Source of the DNA: Acidimicrobiaceae bacterium
GTDB lineage: Bacteria > Actinomycetota > Acidimicrobiia > Acidimicrobiales > Aldehydirespiratoraceae
Assembly (NCBI GenBank): GCA_009835735.1
Contig: VXWX01000160.1
Coordinates: 1 to 49,851, forward strand
Length of the DNA stretch: 49,851 nucleotides
Direction of reading: 5' to 3'
In this document: positions 17,380-25,809 of the stretch, one piece after another
How the letters are laid out: each line of letters opens with the position of its first letter
How positions within the stretch are numbered: the stretch's first letter is position 1
Notes under the pieces: generated by a model
The model's database searches: none
Told to the model about the DNA's origin: nothing
The model's input: the letters and a program-made list of their open reading frames with translations, nothing else
Position numbers and translations under genes: made by a program

Positions 17380-18098
17380 GCGGTCCGGCGCGGGTGTTCG
17401 ACCTCTCGGAGGTAGGCCGGCGAGACCTAAACCAAGCCCTGCACGACGCCTCCGACGGTGATTCCTTCGAGGTGACCAACCCCCGGGGGGCTCACGCCGT
17501 GGCCTGCGGCATCACCGCCGAGATCGACGTGTTGGTGCGAGGCTCGGTGGGCTACTACTGCGCTGGGATGCACAAGCGGGGCCGGGTGCTGGTGGAGGGC
17601 AACGCCAGCACCGGGCTGGCCGAGAACATCATGTCGGGGCTGGTTCACATCACGGGCAACGCCACCATGTCGGCTGGCGCCACCGGCTGCGGCGGCTTGG
17701 TGGTGGTGGGCGGCAACGCCGGGGCCCGCTGCGGCATCTCCATGAAGGGCGTCGACATCGTCGTCGGGGGCAACGTCGGCCACATGAGCGCGTTCATGGC
17801 CCAGGCCGGGAACCTGGTGGTGTGCGGTGACGCCGCCGCCGACTTGGGTGACTCCATCTACGAGGCGCAGATCTTCGTGCGGGGCGACGTCGAGTCCTTG
17901 GGTGCAGACTGCATCGAGAAGGAGATGCGTCCCACCCACGTCGAGACGCTGTCTCGCCTGCTGGTGGCGGCCGCGGCCGTCCCCGCCGTGAATGGGGCCG
18001 ACCCGGCCGATTTCCGCCGCTACGGATCGGCCCGTCGTCTCTACAACTTCACCATCGACGACGTGGACGCCCTCGAAGCGGCCCAGGAAGCAGCCTGA
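17376..18098 (+). CDS. mgsB: N-methylglutamate synthase subunit B-like (GltB GXGXG-domain protein)
   Basis: 240 residues, almost entirely the right-handed beta-helix GXGXG domain: repeated glycine turns such as VLVRGSVGYYCAGMHKRG, VLVEGNASTGLAENIMSG, VVVGGNAGARCGISMKG and IVVGGNVGHMSAFM. It matches the third GltB domain encoded separately (GlxC/MgsB). It provides structural and channel functions between the amidotransferase and FMN subunits. Starts by ATGA overlap with mgsA, ends by TGATG overlap with mgsC, so the three products are made together. Confidence 0.87.
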   Translation: MSGPARVFDLSEVGRRDLNQALHDASDGDSFEVTNPRGAHAVACGITAEIDVLVRGSVGYYCAGMHKRGRVLVEGNASTGLAENIMSGLVHITGNATMSAGATGCGGLVVVGGNAGARCGISMKGVDIVVGGNVGHMSAFMAQAGNLVVCGDAAADLGDSIYEAQIFVRGDVESLGADCIEKEMRPTHVETLSRLLVAAAAVPAVNGADPADFRRYGSARRLYNFTIDDVDALEAAQEAA

Positions 18099-19462
18099 TG
18101 ACGCCCACGCCATCGCATGACGGCCTTGAGCCCTTGAAGGCCTCGGACCCGGATTTCTGGCACCTGCGGGAGTCGTACACGTTCGACCGCAACGTGATCG
18201 CCGAGATCCGCCGAGCGGCCAACACCGGCATCTATCGCATCCGGGGCTGGGGGGCCAAGCGCCACCTGCCCACCCTCGACGACCTGGTGTTCTTGGGGGC
18301 GTCGATGTCGCGCTATCCCCTGGAGGGCTACCGGGAGGCGTGCGGCACCGATGTGGTGATAGGCGAGGACCGGGCCGAGCGTCCGGTGCACCTGAAGATC
18401 CCGGTGACCATCGCAGGCATGAGCTTCGGGTCGCTGTCGGCCCAGGCCAAGGAGGCCCTCGGCCGGGGCGCGTCGGCGGCGGGGACCTCCACCACCACCG
18501 GCGACGGCGGCATGACCGAGGAGGAGCGCCAGCACTCCGCCACGCTGGTGTACCAGTACCTTCCGTCGCGCTACGGCATGAACCCCGACCATCTGCGGGT
18601 GGCCGACGCCATCGAGGTGGTGGTTGGCCAGGGGGCCAAGCCCGGCGGCGGCGGGATGCTGCTCGGTCAGAAGATCACCGAGCGGGTGGCCGAGATGCGG
18701 ACCCTGCCCGAGGGTATCGACCAGCGTTCAGCGTGCCGCCACCCCGACTGGACCGGCCCAGACGACCTCGAGATCAAGATCGGCGAACTGCGTGAGATCA
18801 CCGACTGGCAGGTGCCGATCTATGTGAAGGTGGGCGCGGCCCGCCCCTACTACGACACTGCGCTAGCGGTGAAGGCCGGCGCCGACGCGGTAGTGGTGGA
18901 CGGCATGCAGGGCGGCACCGCGGCCACCCAGGACGTGTTCATCGAGCATGTCGGCATTCCCACCCTGGCTGCCATAGGCGAGTCGGTGCGGGCCCTGCGG
19001 GAGCTCGGCGTGCACCGCCGGGAGGTGAAGCTCATCGTCGCGGGCGGGATCCGCTCGGGTGCCGACGTGGCCAAGGCGCTGGCCCTGGGCGCCGACGCGG
19101 CCTCCATCGGCACCGCCGCGCTGATCGCCATCGGCGACAACGACCCCGCCTACGAGGCCGAGTACCGGGCCCTGGGAACCTCGGCCGGTTTCTGGGAGGA
19201 CTTCCAGGCGGGCAACGACCCGGTCGGTATCACCACCCAGGATTCTGACCTGTCGGCCCGCCTCGATCCCGTGCTGGCCGGGCGGCGGCTGGCCAACTAC
19301 CTGCAGGTGCTGACCATAGAGACCCAGATCCTGGCCCGGGCCAACGGCAAGTCGCATGTCCTGAACCTGGAGCCCGAGGATCTGGCCGCCCTCACCGTGG
19401 AGGCTGCGGCCATGGCCAAGGTTCCCTTGGCAGGAACCAACTGGGTACCGGGCGTAGACTGA
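18098..19462 (+). CDS. mgsC: N-methylglutamate synthase subunit C-like, FMN glutamate-synthase domain without Fe-S cysteines
   Basis: 454 residues. FMN-binding GltS barrel: PVTIAGMSFGSLSAQAKEAL, TSTTTGDGGMTEEE, GAKPGGGGMLLGQKI, PIYVKVGAARPYYDTAL, VVVDGMQGGTAATQDVF and LIVAGGIRSGADVAKALALG. The reaction expected is reductive transfer of a methylamine group to 2-oxoglutarate. Oddity: in glutamate synthases the segment before PVG(V/I)xTQ carries the cysteines that bind a 3Fe-4S cluster. Here residues 364-375 read AGFWEDFQAGND, with Trp366, Phe369 and Asp374 where Cys would be expected. The whole protein has only two cysteines, both in the N-terminal half. How electrons reach the FMN is therefore unclear. 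Third gene of the mgs operon, 50 bases before the FAD/GcvT dehydrogenase. Confidence 0.85.
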   Translation: MTPTPSHDGLEPLKASDPDFWHLRESYTFDRNVIAEIRRAANTGIYRIRGWGAKRHLPTLDDLVFLGASMSRYPLEGYREACGTDVVIGEDRAERPVHLKIPVTIAGMSFGSLSAQAKEALGRGASAAGTSTTTGDGGMTEEERQHSATLVYQYLPSRYGMNPDHLRVADAIEVVVGQGAKPGGGGMLLGQKITERVAEMRTLPEGIDQRSACRHPDWTGPDDLEIKIGELREITDWQVPIYVKVGAARPYYDTALAVKAGADAVVVDGMQGGTAATQDVFIEHVGIPTLAAIGESVRALRELGVHRREVKLIVAGGIRSGADVAKALALGADAASIGTAALIAIGDNDPAYEAEYRALGTSAGFWEDFQAGNDPVGITTQDSDLSARLDPVLAGRRLANYLQVLTIETQILARANGKSHVLNLEPEDLAALTVEAAAMAKVPLAGTNWVPGVD

Positions 19463-19512
19463 CCCATCTGGGCCGGGCTGTCCGGGCCACGAGATCGACG
19501 GAGGGGAGTTCG

Positions 19513-21972
19513 ATGGTCCAAGGGCTGCCCGACCGAGCCCAGGTTGTGGTGGTGGGCGGCGGCATCGTCGGCTGCAGCGTGGCCTACCACCTGGCCCGCC
19601 GGGGCATCACCGACGTGGTCGTGCTCGAGCAGAACAAGCTCACCGGCGGCACTACCTGGCATGCGGCCGGACTGGTGGCCCAGCTCAAGTCGACCTTCAG
19701 CCTCACCAAGCTGGCCACCTACTCGGCCCGCCTCTACGAGGCGCTCGAGGACGAGACCGGGCAGGCCACCGGCTGCCGCACTCCCGGGTCGATCTCGGTG
19801 GCTGCCGACGACGAGCGCTGGGAGGAGATCAGGCGCGGCGCGGCCATGGCCATGTCGGTCGGGGTCGAGACCCGCGAGATCGACATCGACGAGCTGCGGG
19901 AGCGCTGGCCGCTGATCCGCACCGACGACATCGTGGGCGCGTTGTACATCCCCCGCGATGGCCATACCTCCCCGGTGGACACCACCATGGCGCTGGCCAA
20001 GGGGGCCCGCAGTCGAGGAGTGCGCATCATCGAGGACGTCGCGGTCACCGGCCTGCGCACCCACGACGACGCCATCGCCGGTGTCGACACCGAGCAGGGC
20101 AGCATCGAGACCGAGACCGTTGTGCTGGCCACCGGCATCTGGACCCGCCAGCTCGCGGCCCAGATCGGGGTCAACGTGCCGCTGCAGGCCTGCGAGCACT
20201 TCTACGTCGTCTCCGAGTCGCTGGGGCTCGACGCCGACACGCCGGTGCTGCGCGATCCCGGCAACTACACGTACTTCAAGGAGGAGACGGGCAAGCTCAT
20301 GGCCGGCTTCTTCGAGCCCCGGGGCAAGGTGTGGAGCCTCGGCGGCATCGGTCGCGACTTCTCCTTCGGCACCCTCGGCGAGGACTGGGACCACATCGGC
20401 CCGATCTTCGAGCGGTCGATCCACCGAGTGCCCGCGCTAGGGGAGTGCGGCATCCAGCTGTTCCTCAACGGCCCCGAGGCCTTCACCCCCGACGGGGTGT
20501 ACTACCTGGGCGAGTCACCCGAGGTGGACGGCTGCTTCGTGGCGGCCGGCTTCAACTCGGTGGGCATCCAGTCCGCGGGCGGGGTGGGCTGGGCCCTGGC
20601 CGACTGGATCGCCGACCGCCATCCCCCCATGGACCTGTCGTCGGTGGACATCCGGCGAGCGTTTCCGTTCCAGGCGGAGCCCGCTTACCTCTCCGAACGC
20701 GTCCCCGAGAGCCTGGGGCTGCTGTACGCCATGCACTGGCCCTTCTACCAGTACGAGAGTGCCCGGGGCCAGCGGGTGTCGCCCCTGCACGACCGCCTGG
20801 ATGCAGCCGGCGCGGTGTTCGGCGAGACCGCAGGCTGGGAGCGACCCAACTGGTACGCCACAGGTGGCCAGGCCCGCCGGTACACCTACAGCTACGGCAA
20901 GCAGAACTGGTGGGCCAACGCCGGCGAGGAGTGCCGGGCCGTGCGGGAGCGGGTGGCCCTGTTCGACCAGACCTCGTTCGCCAAGTTCACGGTGGACGGC
21001 CCCGACTCGCTGGCGGTGCTGGACGAGTTGAGCACTGCCCGTATCGACGTGCCGGTGGGCAAGGCGGTGTACACCCAATGGTGCAATGACCGGGGCGGCA
21101 TCGAGGCCGACCTGACCGTGACCCGCCTCGGCCTGGACCGGTTCCTGGTGGTGACCGCGGCCGCAGCCCAGACCCGCGACTGGGCCCGCCTGCGCCGGGT
21201 CAGCCGGGACCGTGACGTGGAGATCTCCGACATCACGGAGCACTGGGCCATGATCGGGCTGATGGGTCCCAAGGCCCGCTTCGTGCTGGCCCCGCTCACC
21301 GACGCGTCGCTCACCAACACCGACTTCCCGTTCGGCACATCCCAGCGCATCGACATTGCCGGCATCGACGTTCTGGCCCTGCGCATGAGCTACGTGGGCG
21401 AGCTCGGCTGGGAGCTGTACCTGCCCAACGAGCACGCGGTGGAGCTCTACGACGCGCTGATGGACGCGGGCGAGCCCCACGGCCTCGCTCTGGCCGGCTA
21501 CCACGCTATGAACACGCTGCGGCTGGAGTCGGGCTACCGGCACTGGGGCCACGACATCACCGACGAGGACACGCCCATAGAGGCCGGGCTCGGTTTCACC
21601 ATCGGCTGGGACAAGCCCAACCCCTGGACGGGCCGGGCCGCCCTGGAGAACCAGCGTGAGCGGCCCCGCAACAAGCGGCTGATCCAGTTCCGTCTGGAGC
21701 ACCCCGACATGCTGTGCTACCACGACGACCCGATCCTGCGGGACGGCGAGCCGGTGGGCAGCACCACGTCGTCGATGTGGAGCTACGTCGAGGACCGCTG
21801 CCTGGCGATGGGCTACTTGCACCGCTCCGGCAACGAGGGCGTGGTCCAGGAGTGGCTCGACGCCGGCACCTTCGAGATCAACATCGGCGGCGAGTTCGTG
21901 CCGGCCACTCCGTCGATCCGCAGCTTCTACGACCCCCGCAACCAGAGAGTCCGCCTGGAAGACGGCCCCTAG
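19513..21972 (+). CDS. FAD/GcvT-type dehydrogenase (dimethylglycine/sarcosine dehydrogenase-like)
   Basis: 819 residues from ATG at 19513, with GGAGGGGAG upstream. Domain order: DAO-type FAD domain (residues 9-370; VVVVGGGIVGCSVAYHLARR), a short FAO-type linker, then GcvT folate-binding domain and its barrel (about 430-815; RMSYVGELGWELYL, LRLESGYRHWG). His50 in TGGTTWHAAG aligns with the His that binds FAD covalently in dimethylglycine dehydrogenase. The family oxidises N-methyl groups and transfers the C1 unit to tetrahydrofolate. It follows mgsC in the same direction, so its substrate may be N-methylglutamate, sarcosine or another methylated amine. Its TAG stop overlaps the P450 stop on the other strand through the palindromic CTAG. 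Confidence 0.9.
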   Translation: MVQGLPDRAQVVVVGGGIVGCSVAYHLARRGITDVVVLEQNKLTGGTTWHAAGLVAQLKSTFSLTKLATYSARLYEALEDETGQATGCRTPGSISVAADDERWEEIRRGAAMAMSVGVETREIDIDELRERWPLIRTDDIVGALYIPRDGHTSPVDTTMALAKGARSRGVRIIEDVAVTGLRTHDDAIAGVDTEQGSIETETVVLATGIWTRQLAAQIGVNVPLQACEHFYVVSESLGLDADTPVLRDPGNYTYFKEETGKLMAGFFEPRGKVWSLGGIGRDFSFGTLGEDWDHIGPIFERSIHRVPALGECGIQLFLNGPEAFTPDGVYYLGESPEVDGCFVAAGFNSVGIQSAGGVGWALADWIADRHPPMDLSSVDIRRAFPFQAEPAYLSERVPESLGLLYAMHWPFYQYESARGQRVSPLHDRLDAAGAVFGETAGWERPNWYATGGQARRYTYSYGKQNWWANAGEECRAVRERVALFDQTSFAKFTVDGPDSLAVLDELSTARIDVPVGKAVYTQWCNDRGGIEADLTVTRLGLDRFLVVTAAAAQTRDWARLRRVSRDRDVEISDITEHWAMIGLMGPKARFVLAPLTDASLTNTDFPFGTSQRIDIAGIDVLALRMSYVGELGWELYLPNEHAVELYDALMDAGEPHGLALAGYHAMNTLRLESGYRHWGHDITDEDTPIEAGLGFTIGWDKPNPWTGRAALENQRERPRNKRLIQFRLEHPDMLCYHDDPILRDGEPVGSTTSSMWSYVEDRCLAMGYLHRSGNEGVVQEWLDAGTFEINIGGEFVPATPSIRSFYDPRNQRVRLEDGP

Positions 21973-23282
21973 AGCACGGTCGACACCTTCGCACGAGACG
22001 TGACCACGACTGTGCATGGCGCGGCGGCCCGGGCGACGCCGCCGATCTGGCCGGGCAGCGGCACGGCGTCGGAGAATCGGCGCTCCAGGTCGTAGGCCCC
22101 GAACAGTCGCTCGATGACGCGCACGATGGCCGTCACCGAGAACGGCCGGGCCGGGCAGGCGTGGGGGCCGTGGCCGAACGTGGTGATCGCCTCGGCCGGC
22201 AGTCCGGCCGGTGAGACGAAGTGGCGGCCCCGCCAGCGGTCGGGGTCGTAGCGGCCGAGTCCGGGCCCGCCGGCCAGGTTGGTGAGGGGCAGGAACGTCG
22301 CCAGGGTGGCTCCAGGCGACACCTCGTAGGCCCGCGAGGCGTCGTCGACGACCACGGGTTCCAGCACGGTGCGCAACATGATGGAGCGCTGGCCGATGCG
22401 GATCGACTCCAGCACGCAGCGTGACGCCAGATCGGCGTCGGCACCGTTGCCCGAGCCCGATCGCAGCCGGGTCAGCACATCGGGATGCTGGACCAGGTGC
22501 ACCAGCGACCAGCCCAGCGCCGCGAACAGGTTCGACATCGACCCGATGTGCACCAGGATCACGTCACGGGCGATGCCGGTCATCCTCTCGGCGCCTGACG
22601 TGTCGTCCCAGCGCTGGATGATCGTGCCCAACAGGTCGTCGCCCGGAACGCTTCGCGCCCCGATCGATGCGGCCAGGATCTCGGTGGCCTGCGCCATGGC
22701 CTGCTGCTCGGTCGCCTTGCCGGTGCGGGCCACCTCGCGCATCCGCGCCGGCGCCACGAACGCCTCGGCCCCGTCGAGCGCGTCCAGCGCGGCGATCAGC
22801 TCGTCGAACCGGGCCGATCCCAGGACCTCCCGGCCGGCCCAACTGGCCAGGCCCAGCCGGTGGCCGAGCCGGCGCGAGAAGTCGAACAGCTCGATCTCGC
22901 ATCCATCGCTCAGCTCGGCTAGTTGCAGCGAGATCGCATCCTCCAGCGCGTCAAGGTAGGAGGCGACCGCTTCCCGGCCGAACAGCTCGTGGGGCAGCGT
23001 GCGCCGCCCTATGAACAGTTCGTCGGGCAGCTTGCGGCGCAGCATCTTCCAATCGGCGATGCCCTTGCTGGCCTGCGTCTCGGGCACCGCGTAGAAGGCG
23101 GCCAGTCCTGCCGGGGTGAACAGGAAGAGGTAACGGTCCTCGCCGCTGTCCACCACGAACGTGTCGCCGCAGTCAGAGCGGGCCCGACCGATGGTCGCAA
23201 CCGTGTCGGCCACCGGCCCGTCCCAGGGCAGGACACAATCTGCCACCGGCGGCATCGGGTCGATCACCGGCAGGGCGGTCAT
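21969..23282 (-). CDS. Cytochrome P450 with CYP7/CYP8-like I-helix
   Basis: 437 residues. Haem-binding loop FGHGPHACPARPF with the thiolate Cys, and the K-helix ExxR in ESIRIGQR. The I-helix, VHIGSMSNLFAALGW, lacks the usual acid-Thr pair: the Thr position is occupied by Asn and the acid by Ser. Asn here is known from the CYP7/CYP8 and CYP74 groups, some of which isomerise peroxides rather than hydroxylate. No signal or membrane anchor is seen. It is 39 bases downstream of the PaaX-like gene and probably on its transcript. The ferredoxin at 29860 could be a redox partner. Substrate unknown. Confidence 0.88.
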   Translation of the reverse strand: MTALPVIDPMPPVADCVLPWDGPVADTVATIGRARSDCGDTFVVDSGEDRYLFLFTPAGLAAFYAVPETQASKGIADWKMLRRKLPDELFIGRRTLPHELFGREAVASYLDALEDAISLQLAELSDGCEIELFDFSRRLGHRLGLASWAGREVLGSARFDELIAALDALDGAEAFVAPARMREVARTGKATEQQAMAQATEILAASIGARSVPGDDLLGTIIQRWDDTSGAERMTGIARDVILVHIGSMSNLFAALGWSLVHLVQHPDVLTRLRSGSGNGADADLASRCVLESIRIGQRSIMLRTVLEPVVVDDASRAYEVSPGATLATFLPLTNLAGGPGLGRYDPDRWRGRHFVSPAGLPAEAITTFGHGPHACPARPFSVTAIVRVIERLFGAYDLERRFSDAVPLPGQIGGVARAAAPCTVVVTSRAKVSTVL

Positions 23283-23321
23283 ACGGAACGTTACCCAACC
23301 TCCCGTCGATCACCCTTTGCC

Positions 23322-24290
23322 TCAGGCGGTTGCGGCCGGGGGCAGTTTGGCCTTGTAGACGTCCATCAGGCGAGGGAACCATCTGGTCCAGAAGGCGGTC
23401 GATGTCTCTTGAAGAGAGCGATGGATCTCGGCGGTGAAGGACTGCATCAGCCGGGAGTTGGCGAACAACTCGCTGTGAGCGCTGACGGCCGAATGGGCCA
23501 CCATGAAGGCTCCGCGGGCCCGCATGCCGGCCCAGTCGTCGGGGAGGAGTTCCGCAGCCAGCAGCGGATCGTTGCGCAACACCGCTTCCGTGTCGACTAT
23601 GGCGCAGAACATGGATGTCGCCAGCCGGTCGCCGTCCGTGAACGGGGCCTGTTCGGCGATAGAGACCAGCCGCTGCTCGACCGCGTCGTAGCGGTCGGCG
23701 AGTGAGGCCAACGGCCAGAGCCGGTTGACGATGTCGGTCTGTCGCTGCTCGTTCCCGACCCGGAGCGATCTGGTGACGAAGCTGGTGATGGCTTCCGACA
23801 CCCCGAGATGGGAGGCGAGTTGGCGTACGAAGTCGGTGAGGTCGTCGGAGTGCACGTAGAGGCCTGCCTGTACGGGAGCGGCCCCTAGTTCGACCAGGAG
23901 GCTGCGGAGAGCGTCTCGGGCTCCCCGGCGCCTCTCGGGGATCTCGAAGCCGATGAGGTGCCAGCAGCCGTCCCAGGGCTCGAGGCCGGCGTCCACGCGA
24001 TGCGCGAGTGCCGTCCACCCGATGTCGGCGTCCAGTTCGGCCTTCCCCAGGCCGGTTGCCACGTACTGCGCAGAGCGCCCGCGGCCTGAGACGCGGGTAA
24101 GGAGCCCGTCCCGCACGACCCGGGCCAGGCAGTCCCTCATGGCCTTGTCGCTGTGTCCTGCTACCCCGGCCACCGCGAAGAGCGGTCCGGCGTCGAGCGT
24201 GCCGTCCGCGCCGATCGCCGACAGCACGAGCGTGCGGGTGGGCAGAACGCCACTCTGGTCTGCTCCCGAGCCGGCCGGCGCCTCACCCAT
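23322..24290 (-). CDS. PaaX-family transcriptional regulator
   Basis: 322 residues from ATG at 24290. An N-terminal winged-helix domain (TRTLVLSAIGADGTLDAGPL, then RDCLARVVRDGLLTRVSGRG) is followed by the PaaX central domain (WDGCWHLIGFEIPERRRGAR, LLVELGAAPVQAGLYVHSDD) and a C-terminal helical domain. PaaX proteins are repressors that respond to a catabolic intermediate, classically phenylacetyl-CoA. Three in-frame ATGs exist (24320, 24299, 24290). The 24290 one is preferred because a consensus TATAAT (24303-24298) lies exactly 7 bases before it, which would make the transcript leaderless; the 24299 ATG overlaps that -10. Divergent from the Rieske gene, with a palindrome between them, so it is the likely regulator of that operon and of itself. 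Confidence 0.82.
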   Translation of the reverse strand: MGEAPAGSGADQSGVLPTRTLVLSAIGADGTLDAGPLFAVAGVAGHSDKAMRDCLARVVRDGLLTRVSGRGRSAQYVATGLGKAELDADIGWTALAHRVDAGLEPWDGCWHLIGFEIPERRRGARDALRSLLVELGAAPVQAGLYVHSDDLTDFVRQLASHLGVSEAITSFVTRSLRVGNEQRQTDIVNRLWPLASLADRYDAVEQRLVSIAEQAPFTDGDRLATSMFCAIVDTEAVLRNDPLLAAELLPDDWAGMRARGAFMVAHSAVSAHSELFANSRLMQSFTAEIHRSLQETSTAFWTRWFPRLMDVYKAKLPPAATA

Positions 24291-24294
24291 ATGG

Positions 24295-24326
24295 CGCATT
24301 ATATCAACGGCCGTTGGCAATATGCG
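24295..24326. promoter_or_regulatory. 32-base palindromic operator between paaX-like and Rieske genes
   Basis: Two 15-base arms, 24295-24309 and 24312-24326, are inverted about a 2-base centre, with 11 of 15 positions complementary; the inner CAACG/CGTTG and outer CGCAT/ATGCG blocks are perfect. It covers the -10 of the PaaX-like gene and the -35 of the Rieske gene, so a bound dimer would block both promoters. Inferred to be the PaaX-like protein's own operator. Confidence 0.65.
24298..24303 (-). promoter_or_regulatory. -10 element of the PaaX-like gene
   Basis: Perfect TATAAT read on the minus strand (24303 to 24298), 7 bases before the ATG at 24290. No good -35 is seen at 16-18 bases. Implies a leaderless transcript. 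Confidence 0.55.
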
Positions 24327-24342
24327 TCATCAGTGGTATGCT
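24314..24342 (+). promoter_or_regulatory. Sigma-70-type promoter of the Rieske operon, leaderless
   Basis: TTGGCA at 24314-24319 and TATGCT at 24337-24342 are separated by 17 bases. Transcription would begin at about 24349-24350, the A of the Rieske gene's ATG, so the mRNA would have no 5' leader; no Shine-Dalgarno sequence is present. The -35 lies inside the palindrome. Confidence 0.65.
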
Positions 24343-24349
24343 GATCGTC

Positions 24350-25441
24350 ATGACCACGTCCGCAGTGACCTTCGATCCGGAGCACGCCCTCCCCAACGCC
24401 TTCTACCGCGACCCGGTTGTCCACGCGGCCGAGATGGCCGGCATCTGGCACGGCGACTGGGTGTTCGTCACTACCGAGGACGCCGTCAGCGCACGCGGTG
24501 ACCAGCTTCCCCTCGTCGTCGGCGATCAGCCGGTTCTGCTGCTGCGCAACCAGGAGGGTGAGCTCCGCGCTCTGTCCAACCTGTGCGCCCACCGCGGCAC
24601 GCTGCTGGTTGAGCGGCCGGCCAAGGCCAAGCGCATCCAGTGCCCCTATCACGCCTGGACCTACAACGACCGCGGCCGGCTGCTGGCGGCGCCGTTCACG
24701 TCGAAGGACGCCGTCGACAAGGCCGCGCATTGCCTGCCGGAGTATCGGGTCGAGTCGTGGCACGGCTTGGTCTTCGTGAGCCTCAATCCAAACGTGGAGC
24801 CCCTCGCCGAGCGCTTCGCGGCGGTGGAGTCACACGTGGTGGAGCGTGGCGTCGACGAACTGCATCACTACTCGGACTACCAGGAGACGCAGCAATGGGA
24901 CTGCAACTGGAAGCTGGCCATCGTCAACGCCATGGAGAGCTACCACCTGTTCCAGGTCCATCCCAAGACGCTCGAGCCGTACACGCCCACCCGGGACGCC
25001 TACTACATCAGGGGCTCGGCCCGGGCCAGCGCGACCGGCGGCCGGGTCGAGGGCGGAGACGACTACCTGCTCATCAGCCTGCCGCCCAGCTTCGTCGGAG
25101 TGCTCACCCCGGGTAGCCTCATCTGGCAGGCGGTGCATCCCATCGGCATCGACCGATGCGCGGTGCGCACCGGGGGTGCCTACAGCTCGGCCCCGCGCGG
25201 TTCCTCCACCGGCCGGTTCACCAGGTGGATCAGCCGGACCATGGGTTCGGGGTACTCGCTTCCTGATTTCCTGCCCGAGGACAAGGCCATCTGCGAACGG
25301 GGCCAGCGGGGCGCCTCCGGTGATTTCTCTCCCGGGCGGCTCGTACCCGCCGAGCGAGTCGTCGTTGACTTCGGCCACTACCTCAACTGGCGGCTCAACC
25401 ACATCGAGCCACCCGAAGTCCACACGGAGGCAAACCCATGA
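24350..25441 (+). CDS. Rieske non-haem iron oxygenase alpha subunit, quaternary-amine type
   Basis: 363 residues from ATG at 24350, which coincides with the predicted transcription start. Rieske cluster ligands C79-x-H81 and C98-x2-H101 (CAHRG, CPYHAW). Mononuclear iron site in NAMESYHLFQVHP: His199, His204, with Glu196 in the place normally held by the bridging Asp. The E-x2-H-x4-H spacing with Glu is the arrangement known in carnitine monooxygenase CntA, and similar Glu residues occur in other quaternary-ammonium Rieske enzymes. A betaine (glycine betaine, carnitine, stachydrine or similar) is thus the likely substrate, demethylated or cleaved with O2. No dedicated flavin reductase is encoded nearby; the ferredoxin at 29860 may help. 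The gene overlaps the small membrane protein gene by ATGA. Confidence 0.88.
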   Translation: MTTSAVTFDPEHALPNAFYRDPVVHAAEMAGIWHGDWVFVTTEDAVSARGDQLPLVVGDQPVLLLRNQEGELRALSNLCAHRGTLLVERPAKAKRIQCPYHAWTYNDRGRLLAAPFTSKDAVDKAAHCLPEYRVESWHGLVFVSLNPNVEPLAERFAAVESHVVERGVDELHHYSDYQETQQWDCNWKLAIVNAMESYHLFQVHPKTLEPYTPTRDAYYIRGSARASATGGRVEGGDDYLLISLPPSFVGVLTPGSLIWQAVHPIGIDRCAVRTGGAYSSAPRGSSTGRFTRWISRTMGSGYSLPDFLPEDKAICERGQRGASGDFSPGRLVPAERVVVDFGHYLNWRLNHIEPPEVHTEANP

Positions 25442-25710
25442 TCCCCACCTGGCAGCACTCGTCGCCCACCCGCACACGGGGAGCGTGGCCCGTATGGGTC
25501 GCGCTGGCGGCGCTCTGGTTGATGACGCTCGCCGAGCAGTACTGGATCTACGCCGTGCTGTTCCTCGCCTGGGCCGTGTACGACCTCGCCACCGGTGAGA
25601 GCCACTTCATCCAGCGCGTCACCCGCCGCCACGAGCCGGTCACCTACTGGCTGGTGGTGTCCACCTGGATCCTGCTCACCGTCCTGTGGCTGATCTACCC
25701 CTACGGATAG
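25438..25710 (+). CDS. Small membrane protein, three predicted spans
   Basis: 90 residues, starting by ATGA overlap with the Rieske gene. Three hydrophobic stretches: AWPVWVALAALWLMTLA (about 16-32), YWIYAVLFLAWAVYDLA (about 35-51) and TYWLVVSTWILLTVLWLIYP (about 69-88), with a charged loop IQRVTRRHEP between the last two. Rich in Trp and Tyr. No family recognised. Tight coupling suggests a role with the Rieske enzyme, for example membrane docking or substrate entry, but this is a guess. Confidence 0.7.
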   Translation: MIPTWQHSSPTRTRGAWPVWVALAALWLMTLAEQYWIYAVLFLAWAVYDLATGESHFIQRVTRRHEPVTYWLVVSTWILLTVLWLIYPYG

Positions 25711-25809
25711 TTCCGCTTCCGGCTACCTGAGGGGCCGCGCCGCAACTACACTCCCGGTTCGCCGCGGCCGACCGACGCGGCTCGAGTGCGCACACCTTCG
25801 GGAGGGGCC

